DNA of 64,000 nt from RGIG4576 sp045656705 (GTDB lineage: Bacteria; Bacteroidota; Bacteroidia; Bacteroidales; Muribaculaceae): NCBI GenBank assembly GCA_045656705.1, contig JAZORR010000041.1:124001-188000 (forward strand), given 5' to 3'. Below the pieces are notes generated by a model. That model worked only from the letters and a program-made list of their open reading frames with translations. It was not told the DNA's origin and did not search any database. Positions 50,672 through 59,525 of this stretch are shown here, piece by piece. The position numbers and the translations under genes are program-made. Every line of letters begins with the position of its first letter. Within the stretch, counting starts at the first letter, position 1.

Positions 50672-52309
50672 ATGGTATCTATAGACGGACTTGCCGTGGA
50701 ATTTGGCGGCAGTACACTTTTTAGCGACATTTCATTTGTAATTAACGAGAAAGACCGCATCGCTCTTATGGGTAAGAATGGTGCTGGTAAATCCACTTTG
50801 CTCAAGATATTGGCCGGTGTGCGTAAACCTACACGTGGTAGCGTGTCGGCTCCTAAGGACACTGTGATTGCTTATCTACCTCAACACTTGATGACCAAAG
50901 ATGGACGCACCGTGTTTGAGGAAGCGTCTCAAGCTTTTGCTCACTTGCATCAGATGGAGGCTGAGATTGAAGAACTGAATAAGCAACTTGCCGAACGCAC
51001 CGATTATGAGAGCGATGAATATATGGCTCTTATAGAAGAGGTGGCTACCAAGAGCGAGAAATTTTATGCTATAGATATGACTCACTTCGAGGAAGATGTG
51101 GAAAAGACTCTACTCGGTTTGGGTTTCGAGCGTAAGGACTTCAATCGTCAAACGAGCGAGTTCTCGGGAGGATGGCGTATGCGTATAGAATTGGCTAAGA
51201 TGCTTCTTCGCAATCCTGATGTGCTATTGCTCGATGAGCCTACCAACCACTTGGACATTGAATCTATCGGTTGGCTCGAAGATTTCCTTATAAGTAATGG
51301 TAAGGCTGTAGTGGTGATTAGTCACGACCGTAAGTTTGTTGATAACATTACAACTCGCACCATTGAAGTGACTATGGGCCGTATCTACGACTATAAGGTG
51401 AATTATTCGCAATATTTGCAGTTGCGTGCTGAGCGTCGCGCTCAACAACAAAAGCAATACGAAGAGCAACAAAAGATGATTCAAGAAACAAAGGATTTCA
51501 TCGAACGCTTCAAAGGTACTTATTCCAAGACTCTGCAAGTGCAAAGCCGCGTGAAAATGCTCGAAAAACTTGAAATCATAGAAGTAGACGAAGAAGATAC
51601 TTCGGCATTGAGATTGAAATTCCCGCCTTCACCTCGTTCGGGACAATATCCTGTGATGATGGATGGAGTGGGTAAGGCCTTTGATGATAAACGCATTTTC
51701 TCGGGGGTAAATCTCACTATCAATCGTGGCGATAAGGTGGCATTTGTGGGACGCAATGGAGAGGGTAAGTCTACGCTTGTGAAATGTATCATGAAGGAAC
51801 TTGAACACGAAGGAGTGCTTACTCTCGGACACAATGTGCAAATAGGATATTTTGCTCAAAATCAGGCATCGCTTCTTGATGAAAATCTTACAGTGTTCCA
51901 AACTATCGATGATGTGGCAAAGGGCGATATTCGTAATAAGATTCGCGATTTGCTCGGTGCGTTTATGTTTGGCGGTGAAGCCAGCACCAAGAAGGTGAAA
52001 GTGCTATCGGGTGGTGAACGCACTCGCTTGGCATTGATGAAACTTCTTCTCGATCCAGTAAACTTGTTGATTCTCGATGAGCCTACCAATCACCTCGACC
52101 TTAAGACTAAGGACATTCTCAAGCAAGCACTTCAAGACTTTGATGGTACGCTGATATGTGTGAGTCACGACCGTGACTTCCTCGATGGACTTGCCACAAA
52201 GGTGTATGAGTTTGGGCAAGGTCGTGTGCGCGAACACCTATGTGGTGTATACGAATTCCTTGCTACTAAGAAGATGGAATCGCTTCAAGAGCTTGAACGC
52301 AAAAAATAA
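50672..52309 (+). CDS. ABC-F family ATPase
   Basis: The 545-residue protein holds two ABC domains and no membrane segment. Walker A motifs are LMGKNGAGKSTLLKIL and VGRNGEGKSTLVKC; signatures are FSGGWRMRIELAKMLL and LSGGERTRLALMKLLL; both Walker B motifs end LLLDEPTNHLD-like. A charged P-site linker (RAERRAQQQKQYEEQQKMIQ) joins them. ABC-F proteins act on the ribosome to aid translation or give antibiotic protection; the sequence looks like the housekeeping EttA/Uup-like type, but a subgroup cannot be fixed here. Confidence 0.93.
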   Translation: MVSIDGLAVEFGGSTLFSDISFVINEKDRIALMGKNGAGKSTLLKILAGVRKPTRGSVSAPKDTVIAYLPQHLMTKDGRTVFEEASQAFAHLHQMEAEIEELNKQLAERTDYESDEYMALIEEVATKSEKFYAIDMTHFEEDVEKTLLGLGFERKDFNRQTSEFSGGWRMRIELAKMLLRNPDVLLLDEPTNHLDIESIGWLEDFLISNGKAVVVISHDRKFVDNITTRTIEVTMGRIYDYKVNYSQYLQLRAERRAQQQKQYEEQQKMIQETKDFIERFKGTYSKTLQVQSRVKMLEKLEIIEVDEEDTSALRLKFPPSPRSGQYPVMMDGVGKAFDDKRIFSGVNLTINRGDKVAFVGRNGEGKSTLVKCIMKELEHEGVLTLGHNVQIGYFAQNQASLLDENLTVFQTIDDVAKGDIRNKIRDLLGAFMFGGEASTKKVKVLSGGERTRLALMKLLLDPVNLLILDEPTNHLDLKTKDILKQALQDFDGTLICVSHDRDFLDGLATKVYEFGQGRVREHLCGVYEFLATKKMESLQELERKK

Positions 52310-52338
52310 TCGAGGAAAATCTCAAAATGAAAAACAAC

Positions 52339-52376
52339 AAAGGAGCTTGGTCGTGTGCGACTCAGCTCCTTTTCTT
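52339..52376. terminator. Terminator between the ABC-F gene and the FtsZ-CTD-like gene
   Basis: A 9-bp stem (AAAGGAGCT and complement) with an inner GTCG-TGTG-CGAC hairpin and a T-rich tail. It can serve both convergent genes. Confidence 0.8.
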
Positions 52377-52403
52377 ATTTCTTTTAGGAAATTTCTACAT
52401 AGT

Positions 52404-52793
52404 TTACTTGCCGATGAAGATGGCAACCTTCACCTTGCTCATAGGCATTGTGTTGTCGTAACTTACGCCCCAAATCAACTCTGTACCTTCGTCGAAACTA
52501 CGCATCACGCTGCTCAATTTGTCCATGTCCACCATTGAAAGTCCGTAGGAGCGAGAGCATGCAATAGAAAGCAGCACATTCTTTGCACCTTTGCTACCTA
52601 TTTCACGCAATTCTCGTAGTGCTGTCACTACAAGGTTGGCCATATCTTCGGCTTCAACTTCGATGGCCGATAATTCTTCCGATGATAGGAGAGGAGCGAA
52701 ATCATTTCTATCAAGATTCACCACGCGCTCGTCATCGCCACTACAAATTCTATTAATTCTATTTTCGAGTTCGTTTCTGTCTGTAATAATCAT
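52404..52793 (-). CDS. Small protein resembling the C-terminal domain of FtsZ
   Basis: The 129-residue protein has no GTPase domain. Residues about 60-128 read ALRELREIGSKGAKNVLLSI, then GLSMVDMDKLSSVMRSFDEG, then TELIWGVSYDNTMPM and KVKVAIFIG. The order AKNVLLSI...GLSM-D...ELIWGVSYD...VKVAIFIG follows the FtsZ C-terminal domain pattern (KGVLFNI...LTL-E...NIIFGAVID...IRVTVIATG). The N-terminal 50 residues are acidic and helical. It has its own promoter and may modulate FtsZ assembly, but this is inference from remote similarity read by eye. Confidence 0.65.
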   Translation of the reverse strand: MIITDRNELENRINRICSGDDERVVNLDRNDFAPLLSSEELSAIEVEAEDMANLVVTALRELREIGSKGAKNVLLSIACSRSYGLSMVDMDKLSSVMRSFDEGTELIWGVSYDNTMPMSKVKVAIFIGK

Positions 52794-52815
52794 AAATATA
52801 TCTATTTTGTGGTTG

Positions 52816-52823
52816 CAAAATTA
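52816..52823 (-). promoter_or_regulatory. Promoter -7 element of the FtsZ-CTD-like gene
   Basis: TAATTTTG on the minus strand, 22 nt before the ATG, in the 59-nt gap to glycerate kinase. Confidence 0.6.
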
Positions 52824-52852
52824 TAAAAAAAGCGTGACAAAAAGTTCCTTCG

Positions 52853-53992
52853 TTAAGATAAATTTTTGATAAGATGTGGAAGATATTTTGTTACGAATGA
52901 TGTGATGGAAGCTGAAGCAATGTGTGGGAGCATGGCTTGCTCTAATGGTAGGTTTCTGTCGGATACTTCATACACACCAACAAACCCCATTTGCGATAAT
53001 TCGTCACACATTTCCACTTTCCCACCTATAGCCACCACCGGCACTCCACACTTTTGGGCGCGGCGAAGTATTCCAGTTGGAGTTTTTCCTTTGGCTGTTT
53101 GATGGTCGATTTTACCCTCGCCTGTAATCACGAGAGATGCATCGGCAATGATTTCATCGAAGTGAATAGTGTCGAGCACCATATCTATCCCCCGCTTGAG
53201 CGAAGCATTGAGAAACGCCTTAAAAGCACCACCCATACCTCCAGCCGCACCAGCTCCTGCAATAGGAATTACATCAATCTGGTACTTATCGAAAATCACT
53301 TTCGCCAATGAATGCATTCCTCGGTCGAGATGCTCCACCATAGCCTCATCGGCTCCCTTTTGTGGTGCAAACACATAGGCTGCTCCATCTTTACCACAAA
53401 AAGGAGTATCTACATCGCAGGCAATGGTAAATTGCGATTGCTTGATAGATTTCGGTACTTGAGAATCGTCGATAGAAGCCACATCGTGCATTGTAGCCCC
53501 GCAGCATCGTGAAATGTGGTTTTGATTATGGTCGAAAAATCTATATCCGAGTGCTTGAAGCATACCCGTGCCAGCATCGTTGGTGGCACTACCTCCTATG
53601 CCTATAAGAAATCGTCGGCAACCTCTCTTTATGGCATCTAATATCAATTGCCCCGTGCCGTGTGTGGAGGTGTGCATAGGGTTGCGTTCTTCTTCGGCAA
53701 GGAGAGTGAGACCACTTGCTGCCGACATCTCTATAATGGCAATATCGTCGGCAATGCCATAAGAAGCACAGATAGGTTTACCTATAGGATTTTCCACCGA
53801 AACCGATATTTTTATGCCATTAAGAGCCTCGATAATAGCATCAACAGTACCCTCGCCCCCGTCGGCCACATTCACCTTCACAATGGATAGGTCGTGACTA
53901 ATCTGTAGCAAACCTTTTGCCACACTATCGGCCACCTCAATGGAAGTGAGTGAGCCCTTAAAAGAATCAGACGCTATTACGATTTTTTTCAT
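52853..53992 (-). CDS. Glycerate kinase
   Basis: The enzyme phosphorylates glycerate with ATP (2-phosphoglycerate is the usual product of this type). The 379-residue protein starts KKIVIASDSFKGSLTSIEVA and has VNVADGGEGTVDAIIEALNG, FLIGIGGSATNDAGTGMLQA, and ITGEGKIDHQTAKGKTPTGI, the signature blocks of the GckA/GlxK-type family. The Met before KKIVIASDS is the family start; an earlier in-frame Met lies inside the promoter region. Confidence 0.94.
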   Translation of the reverse strand: MKKIVIASDSFKGSLTSIEVADSVAKGLLQISHDLSIVKVNVADGGEGTVDAIIEALNGIKISVSVENPIGKPICASYGIADDIAIIEMSAASGLTLLAEEERNPMHTSTHGTGQLILDAIKRGCRRFLIGIGGSATNDAGTGMLQALGYRFFDHNQNHISRCCGATMHDVASIDDSQVPKSIKQSQFTIACDVDTPFCGKDGAAYVFAPQKGADEAMVEHLDRGMHSLAKVIFDKYQIDVIPIAGAGAAGGMGGAFKAFLNASLKRGIDMVLDTIHFDEIIADASLVITGEGKIDHQTAKGKTPTGILRRAQKCGVPVVAIGGKVEMCDELSQMGFVGVYEVSDRNLPLEQAMLPHIASASITSFVTKYLPHLIKNLS

Positions 53993-54011
53993 TGTTGAAA
54001 AGTATTTTCCA

Positions 54012-54019
54012 CAAAAATA
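54012..54019 (-). promoter_or_regulatory. Promoter -7 element of glycerate kinase
   Basis: TATTTTTG on the minus strand, 19 nt before the ATG, just after the terminator of the upstream gene. Confidence 0.55.
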
Positions 54020-54024
54020 CAAAA

Positions 54025-54057
54025 AATAATGCAGAACACATAGAGTCCTGCATTATT
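54025..54057 (-). terminator. Terminator of the beta-helix protein gene
   Basis: A 10-bp perfect stem (AATAATGCAG and complement on the minus strand), 13-nt loop, then a T-run (TATTTTTTG). Confidence 0.8.
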
Positions 54058-54073
54058 GATTGAGTTATGAGAA

Positions 54074-56257
54074 TTATCTTACTGTTGTTACCATCGACGA
54101 TAGGGTGGTAGATGTTTTGAGTGTACCTTCGGTATAAGTTCCCTTATAGGTTACGCATTCAAATGTTTCGCCTGGAGTCACCGATCCATCGGTGTAAATC
54201 TTGTAAGTACCACCTTTTACAAATTCTGGAGCAGAGATGAGGATAGATGTACCTCCACCACCGCCTCCAGGTTGTGTGCCACCACCACCTGGTCTACCTG
54301 GTCTGTCGCCACCAGGAGGTTGTGTGCCACCACCAGATGTGGCTGTGCGAGGATTGGCAAATGATAGTATGTGATTGCCATCGGCATCGGTTACTGTAAG
54401 TAATTGATTTTGGGTTAGACTTGCCGAGTAGATAAGAGTGGCTTGCTTGGTGTTGTTGGTAGCTGGAGTAGTATTCGAGCCACCGATACCTATAAGCACT
54501 CCACCTGTGATAGTGAAATTATTGCTCATATCGCAGTCAAAACCACCTTCGGGAGCATTAGCACCCGAAACGAAAATCATACCACCATTTATGATGAGCG
54601 TACCATTAGAGTCGATAGCATCGTTGCCTGTAGCCATACAATAAAGTTTGCAATCGTTGATGACGATAGAATTCTTTGCATTGATACAGTCGTCTACAGT
54701 GCTGATGTTGATTTCGCCTCCATTGATAGTCATTATATTTTTACTTTCAAGACCTTCGCCACCATTTTGTGTAGAAGATATATTCAGAACACCATTGTTG
54801 ATGGTCATATTGTTGTCGGCCTTGAAAACCTTAGGATTGGCATAATCGGTATTTTCTTCGTTGCTACCTTGAATTTCTACGAAACGCGCACCTGTGGTCT
54901 TTGCAGTGATAGAAGGACCTTGTGTGGCATCGCCCACTATTGCATTGGTATCGGTGCTGATACATTTACCTCCAATACCAGTAGATAGTAGGTTGAATGT
55001 GCCGGCGATAAGTTCGATATTACCATCCACCTTGATACAAGTAGACGCATAAGAATCTATTTCGCCATTCACATCGGTATACTTAGCACCACCACCCGAT
55101 ACTGTGATATCTACAACACCGCCGGTGAATTTAGCATTGCCATCGATAGATAACCCCTTACCAGCTTCACCCGAGTGAGTGATGTGTATATTGCCATTAG
55201 TCATTAAGAAATCGCCATCACTCTTGATTATAGTGCAATAAGACGGGTCGTTGTCTTCGAGTACCACATTACCCGAAGCAGTAGCAGTGATATTACCACC
55301 GTTGATAGTCATAGCACCTTTTGTGCGAAGAGCTTTACCTTGGTCGGCAGGCATATTTATTTTAATATCGCCACCATTTATCACGAATGTGCTATCACAC
55401 TTGATACATTTAGTATCGGCTACGGTGATTTCGATATCTATTTCGCCGTTGTTGATTTCTATAGTACCTTCGTCGCCGTCGATACCATCACCACCTGTAT
55501 TGCGTGCATTGTATTTACCTCCATTCATCACATATGCAGTGCCTGAATGAATACCATCTGATTTAGAAGAAAGCACATTGATATTGCCCGATTCCAATTG
55601 TATTGCTTTCTTGCTTGCGATAGCGTGCTTGGTGTGAGCAGTAACATTTAGTGTGCCGTCGCCCACAAAGGTGAGATTACCCTTGCTATACAGACATCCA
55701 TTTTCGCCCTCAGCACCATCGGTGAGCGATGATGTACCTATGAGTTCGATAGTGGCGTCTACAGCCGATTTTATATTTATGGCACTACCTGAAGCACTTG
55801 TAATATTAGTGCCATTGAGAGCGAGTGTGAATGCCGACTCTGAATTGATAGTCACACTACCATCGGTGGCCACACCTGTGATTTCGAAACGAAGATTTTC
55901 GGCACTTGTAGAATTTATAACTATGTTGCCACCTTCCTTTTCGATAGTCACACCTCTGAAAGCAAAAGGATTCACCACATCGGCATCTGCACCATCAAAT
56001 GTTATCGCAATGGCACTCTTTGTATTGCCGAAAGTGATGTTTTGAATTTCGGTGTAAGCAGCCTTTAGAGAGCCTGCATTATCTTTTAGAGTAAGGTTGA
56101 TAGTATCGCCATCGCTTGATAGGGTGATATTATCGGCCATAGTAGTAGGCACGCCAAGAGTCACTCGATTGCTTTGCTTTATCCATATATTGTCGGTAGC
56201 CCATGTCATAGCAGCCATTGAAAGCAAAGCCGAAACTAATATAGTAGTCTTTTTCAT
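54074..56257 (-). CDS. Secreted beta-helix carbohydrate-binding-domain protein
   Basis: The 727-residue protein has a signal peptide (TTILVSALLSMAAMTWA|TDN). The main part is a ladder of short strand repeats of the form INGGxIxI (MNGGKYNARNTGGDGIDGDE; MTINGGEINISTVDDCINAK), a right-handed beta-helix like the DUF4353/Cthe_2159 polysaccharide-binding family, which binds acidic sugars and calcium. A Gly/Pro-rich linker (GGGTQPPGGDRPGRPGGG) separates a C-terminal ~65-residue domain (ISAPEFVKGGTYKIYTDGSV). It starts inside the stop codon of the preceding T9SS-tail gene (ATGA), so the two are translated together. Confidence 0.85.
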   Translation of the reverse strand: MKKTTILVSALLSMAAMTWATDNIWIKQSNRVTLGVPTTMADNITLSSDGDTINLTLKDNAGSLKAAYTEIQNITFGNTKSAIAITFDGADADVVNPFAFRGVTIEKEGGNIVINSTSAENLRFEITGVATDGSVTINSESAFTLALNGTNITSASGSAINIKSAVDATIELIGTSSLTDGAEGENGCLYSKGNLTFVGDGTLNVTAHTKHAIASKKAIQLESGNINVLSSKSDGIHSGTAYVMNGGKYNARNTGGDGIDGDEGTIEINNGEIDIEITVADTKCIKCDSTFVINGGDIKINMPADQGKALRTKGAMTINGGNITATASGNVVLEDNDPSYCTIIKSDGDFLMTNGNIHITHSGEAGKGLSIDGNAKFTGGVVDITVSGGGAKYTDVNGEIDSYASTCIKVDGNIELIAGTFNLLSTGIGGKCISTDTNAIVGDATQGPSITAKTTGARFVEIQGSNEENTDYANPKVFKADNNMTINNGVLNISSTQNGGEGLESKNIMTINGGEINISTVDDCINAKNSIVINDCKLYCMATGNDAIDSNGTLIINGGMIFVSGANAPEGGFDCDMSNNFTITGGVLIGIGGSNTTPATNNTKQATLIYSASLTQNQLLTVTDADGNHILSFANPRTATSGGGTQPPGGDRPGRPGGGGTQPGGGGGGTSILISAPEFVKGGTYKIYTDGSVTPGETFECVTYKGTYTEGTLKTSTTLSSMVTTVR

Positions 56258-56679
56258 TTCTTTACGATTTTAGTGATTGATTTACCTGCTTTCACAATGT
56301 AGCTGCCAGAAGATAGATTAGAAATATCAAGTGAATTTCCTGCACTTTGAGCCACAAGATTACCATTGAGTGCATACACCTTAATAGCTGATTTTGCCAC
56401 GATGGTGTTACCTTTTATAGCGATAGCATTTTCGCCATTCACGCTACTCACTCCAGTGGGAGTAGCATTGAATTGAAGCATATTGAACATTTCGCACGAA
56501 TAGTACACATCTTTGCCATCGTTGAAAGAAATTTTCACGCCCTCGCCATCAAATGAGATTTCGTTCACGGTAGATATAGCCCATGAAGCCTCACCACCAT
56601 TTGATTTTACCGAAATCATATCTTTGGCATAGGCAGTAATTGATAGCGCAAACATCAATAGAAGTAAAATTTTACGCAT
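56254..56679 (-). CDS. Small secreted protein with T9SS-type C-terminal tail
   Basis: The 141-residue protein consists of a signal peptide (ILLLLMFALSITAYA|KD), a short domain (VKSNGGEASWAISTVNEISF) and a C-terminal segment AIKVYALNGNLVAQSAGNSL followed by DISNLSSGSYIVKAGKSITK that resembles the type A T9SS sorting domain. So little lies between signal and tail that it may be a structural or carrier partner. Its stop overlaps the start of the beta-helix gene by 4 nt, an arrangement that suggests they function together at the cell surface. Confidence 0.78.
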   Translation of the reverse strand: MRKILLLLMFALSITAYAKDMISVKSNGGEASWAISTVNEISFDGEGVKISFNDGKDVYYSCEMFNMLQFNATPTGVSSVNGENAIAIKGNTIVAKSAIKVYALNGNLVAQSAGNSLDISNLSSGSYIVKAGKSITKIVKK

Positions 56680-56712
56680 AGTTTATTAGTTTAAAGTATT
56701 GGTAATATGTTG

Positions 56713-56742
56713 CAAAGATAATCATTCGGAACAAAAAAACAA
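56713..56742 (-). promoter_or_regulatory. Promoter of the T9SS-tail/beta-helix pair
   Basis: On the minus strand, TTG (56742-56740), 19 nt, TATCTTTG (56720-56713), 33 nt before the ATG. Confidence 0.75.
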
Positions 56743-56797
56743 TATGATCCTATATAATCCGACTTTTGGAACATGAAATAAGAAATAACGAAGAATA

Positions 56798-56830
56798 AAA
56801 AAACGGATTGGTCCTCGCCAATCCGTTTTT
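56798..56830 (-). terminator. Terminator of the SGNH esterase gene
   Basis: A perfect stem (AAAAACGGATTGG and complement) with loop of 6 nt and T-run on the minus strand. Confidence 0.9.
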
Positions 56831-56850
56831 GCTATAATTTCAAATGTGTT

Positions 56851-57933
56851 TTATTTCAAGATTTTCTTGATTACAGGGAGGAGTTTCTTCTCGAAGCGAT
56901 AGAAACCGAGGTCGGTGAAGTGGTAACCATCTACTGTGCCTTGGCGGTCTTCGGTGAGGATGTTTTTAGCCTCGAAATAATAGATGTTTTTCACGCCTTG
57001 CTTTTTGAGTTTGTTGTAGTAAGCACGGAGTGCGGCATTCTTCTCGTTCAAGGTGTCTTCTTCGGTCATATCAAACATATATCCTGGGAACATGGGACTC
57101 TCTACGAAAAGCACAGGCACATCGGGACGGCGATTGCGAAGGAGTTGGAAGAATGGATCGATGTTGGCTTTGAGTGCATCCACTTTGTTGTTTGGCAAGC
57201 AGTCGATTACATAAAGTCCGGCATCAACCGAAGCCATCACTTCAGCCACTTCAAGGTCGAGACGACCATTACCACTGAATCCGAGGTTGTATACTTCGCG
57301 GTTGAGGTCGCGCACGAGCATACTTGTGTGGCACATACCAGGGCGAGATGCACACGCTCCTTGTGTGATGCTTGTACCATATATCACCACAGGTTTTTCG
57401 CTCTTTGGAAGGTCTACCTTTGGCATAGTGATAGTAGCAGCAGAGTCCACTCCGATGTAAAGGCTATCGGCACCATCGTAAAGAGGGAAGAACATCATGT
57501 ATTCACGCATACCTGGTTTGTTGTTGGCAAACACTGTGGCTTTGCTGTGCTTCTTGTTTACAACGGGGCGAGCAGGTCCCATAAATTCCCATTTGTTGTC
57601 GTCGGTGAGTGTGTAAACATCAAAACCACGAATGCCCGATGGAGCCATATGGTTCATTTCTACATTGAATGTAGATTTCCATTTCACTTTCATCTTCTTG
57701 GCATCGGTAGCAAAACGAATGTACAATCCAGCAGTGTTTGTTCCCAAATCGTAAAGTTCTTTGCGAACTTTTGTCTTCAATGAATCAGGCAAACGAGTGT
57801 AGATTACACTATCGTTTTTCACTGCTGTGCCATATAGTGGAAAATTGCGTGCATCGTGATACACCATATCTTTTGCCATCAAGCCACCAAAGGTGAGCAT
57901 TGATGCACAAAAAAACATTAAAAATTTCTTCAT
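56851..57933 (-). CDS. Secreted SGNH/GDSL-type esterase
   Basis: The 360-residue protein has a signal peptide (FLMFFCASMLTFGGLMA|KD), an N-terminal beta domain (about 25-165), and a C-terminal SGNH hydrolase. Block I is VVIYGTSITQGACASRPG with the nucleophile Ser in GTSI, block II NLGFSGNGRLDLEVAEVM, and block V DGYHFTDLGFYRFEKKLL carries the catalytic Asp and His. This two-domain type is common among Bacteroidetes polysaccharide deacetylases/esterases; the substrate is unknown. Confidence 0.88.
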   Translation of the reverse strand: MKKFLMFFCASMLTFGGLMAKDMVYHDARNFPLYGTAVKNDSVIYTRLPDSLKTKVRKELYDLGTNTAGLYIRFATDAKKMKVKWKSTFNVEMNHMAPSGIRGFDVYTLTDDNKWEFMGPARPVVNKKHSKATVFANNKPGMREYMMFFPLYDGADSLYIGVDSAATITMPKVDLPKSEKPVVIYGTSITQGACASRPGMCHTSMLVRDLNREVYNLGFSGNGRLDLEVAEVMASVDAGLYVIDCLPNNKVDALKANIDPFFQLLRNRRPDVPVLFVESPMFPGYMFDMTEEDTLNEKNAALRAYYNKLKKQGVKNIYYFEAKNILTEDRQGTVDGYHFTDLGFYRFEKKLLPVIKKILK

Positions 57934-57971
57934 TTTGAGTTATATTATTTAGAGATTTTGCAATTTTGGTA

Positions 57972-58001
57972 CAAAATTACCAAAAAAATTCTTCACTTCA
58001 A
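57972..58001 (-). promoter_or_regulatory. Promoter of the SGNH esterase gene
   Basis: On the minus strand, TTG (58001-57999), 19 nt, TAATTTTG (57979-57972), 38 nt before the ATG. Confidence 0.75.
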
Positions 58002-58068
58002 TTCTTTCGCCTTATCTTTCAACTATTTTTCTTAACTTTACAAAGATTTTTGATAATTTGGAAATATT

Positions 58069-58824
58069 ATGAAGAAACTACAAATATTATTCTCTTGTTT
58101 TCTATTCTCGGTGGCTTCGCACCTTATGGCTTCAAATCATATTGGTGGCGAGTGGACTATGCTCACCCTGAAGGGAAAGGATATCAACACAATGGAGCGT
58201 CCTTATTTGATAATCAATCTTGAAGATAGTATGCTATATGGCAATAATGGCTGTAATGCTATAAATGGTAGTGTTCACTTGAAAGGTGAAGGAAAGATTA
58301 CCTTTGATAACATTATCACTACTCTTGCCAAGTGCGATAATGAAACTTCTGAACGCAATATTATGAAGGCGTTGCACGAAACTGCGTCATTTAAAATAGC
58401 CAACGAAAATGGTATAAAATATCTCACTCTTATGAATGCTAAAGGACATGATTTGATGTATCTGAAGAATCAGGATATAAATTTCATGAATGGTGCGTGG
58501 ACTGTGCATTCTATAAATGGCGAAAATCTGACTGCTAATAATGTGAGAATTGTGATTGACATTCAAGAAATGAAAATTCACGGCAATAGTGGCTGTAATA
58601 TTTTCAATGGAACTCTGTTTATCGATCCCTATAAGGACTGGGGTGTAGAATTCCAAGAATTGGTGTCGACTCGCAAGATGTGTCGTGATATTCGCATCGA
58701 AACAGCTCTTCTTTGCACTCTTGAGGAAACTCAATACTGCAAGGAATTGCCCGACGGAAATATAGTTCTGCTTGATGTGGATGAAAAAGAAATAGCAGTA
58801 TTGAAGCGATTGAAATTGAAATAA
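58069..58824 (+). CDS. Secreted protein with two META (HslJ-like) domains
   Basis: The 251-residue protein has a signal peptide (LQILFSCFLFSVASHLMA|SNH) and two META domains, each with the G-N-x-G-C-N-x-x-N-G motif: LYGNNGCNAINGSVHLKG and IHGNSGCNIFNGTLFIDP. The first is followed by the usual TLAKCDNETSERNIMKALHE stretch. HslJ is a heat-inducible outer-membrane protein tied to novobiocin tolerance in E. coli; the function here is unknown. A weak -7-like TAACTTTA lies at 58033-58040. Confidence 0.85.
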   Translation: MKKLQILFSCFLFSVASHLMASNHIGGEWTMLTLKGKDINTMERPYLIINLEDSMLYGNNGCNAINGSVHLKGEGKITFDNIITTLAKCDNETSERNIMKALHETASFKIANENGIKYLTLMNAKGHDLMYLKNQDINFMNGAWTVHSINGENLTANNVRIVIDIQEMKIHGNSGCNIFNGTLFIDPYKDWGVEFQELVSTRKMCRDIRIETALLCTLEETQYCKELPDGNIVLLDVDEKEIAVLKRLKLK

Positions 58825-58889
58825 ACCATAGTTTAGTTTTATATTTTCTGTATAAATACAAAGTTTTTGTGGTTTATTAATCATTTTGC

Positions 58890-58920
58890 TTGACGATAAT
58901 ATATCGTTTCACTATCTTTG
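58890..58920 (+). promoter_or_regulatory. Promoter of the his-lys operon, with a palindrome between the boxes
   Basis: TTG (58890-58892), 20 nt, TATCTTTG (58913-58920). Between the boxes is a 15-bp palindrome ACGATA-ATA-TATCGT (58893-58907), well placed for a repressor that blocks sigma contact. Confidence 0.75.
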
Positions 58921-58934
58921 CAAAAAAAAAGAAA

Positions 58935-59525
58935 TTGAAAGTTGTAATTATAAAATATAATGCTGGTAATATCTTTTCGGTGCTTTATGCACTGAAACGC
59001 ATCGGTGTGGAGGCTGTCGTTACCGACGATTTCGACACTATTCGCAATGCCGATAAAGTGATATTTCCTGGAGTAGGCGAGGCGTCTTCGGCAATGGCAT
59101 ACCTCAAGGAGAAAGGGCTCGACACACTTATCGTAAGCCTCAAACAACCTGTGTTGGGTATTTGCATAGGCGAGCAGCTTATGTGCCGGCATTCCGAAGA
59201 GGGAGATGTGGATTGCCTCGGAATATTTGATGTAGATGTGAAGCGATTTGATAATAGCGATTGCACTCAATATAAAATTCCGCATATGGGATGGAATGTT
59301 ATTGAGGCAGGTGATAATCCGTTGCTAAAAGGAGTAGATGGTAAATATGTGTATTTTGTGCATAGTTATTATGCTCCTATTTGTAAGCATACGATTGCAT
59401 TATGCAGCTACATCACTCCATATAGTGCAGCATTGCATCGCGATAATTTCTATGCCACACAGTTTCATCCCGAAAAGAGTGGTGATGTGGGCGAGTTGAT
59501 ATTAAAAAACTTCATTGAGCTATGA
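58935..59525 (+). CDS. hisH: Imidazole glycerol phosphate synthase, glutaminase subunit
   Basis: HisH supplies ammonia from glutamine to HisF in histidine synthesis. The 196-residue protein has the class I amidotransferase nucleophile in VLGICIGEQLMC and the His-Glu pair in FYATQFHPEKSGDVGELI. No ATG fits: the conserved start KVVIIKYNAGNIFSVLYAL is preceded by TTG at 58935, placed 14 nt after the -7 element, so a TTG start is proposed. The frame opens upstream only through the promoter. Confidence 0.95.
   Translation: MKVVIIKYNAGNIFSVLYALKRIGVEAVVTDDFDTIRNADKVIFPGVGEASSAMAYLKEKGLDTLIVSLKQPVLGICIGEQLMCRHSEEGDVDCLGIFDVDVKRFDNSDCTQYKIPHMGWNVIEAGDNPLLKGVDGKYVYFVHSYYAPICKHTIALCSYITPYSAALHRDNFYATQFHPEKSGDVGELILKNFIEL

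Noticed and set aside
56920..57783. 287-codon plus-strand frame opposite the SGNH esterase
   Set aside because: Antisense shadow with a His/Val/Cys-rich composition; the minus-strand gene has signal peptide, catalytic motifs, promoter and terminator.
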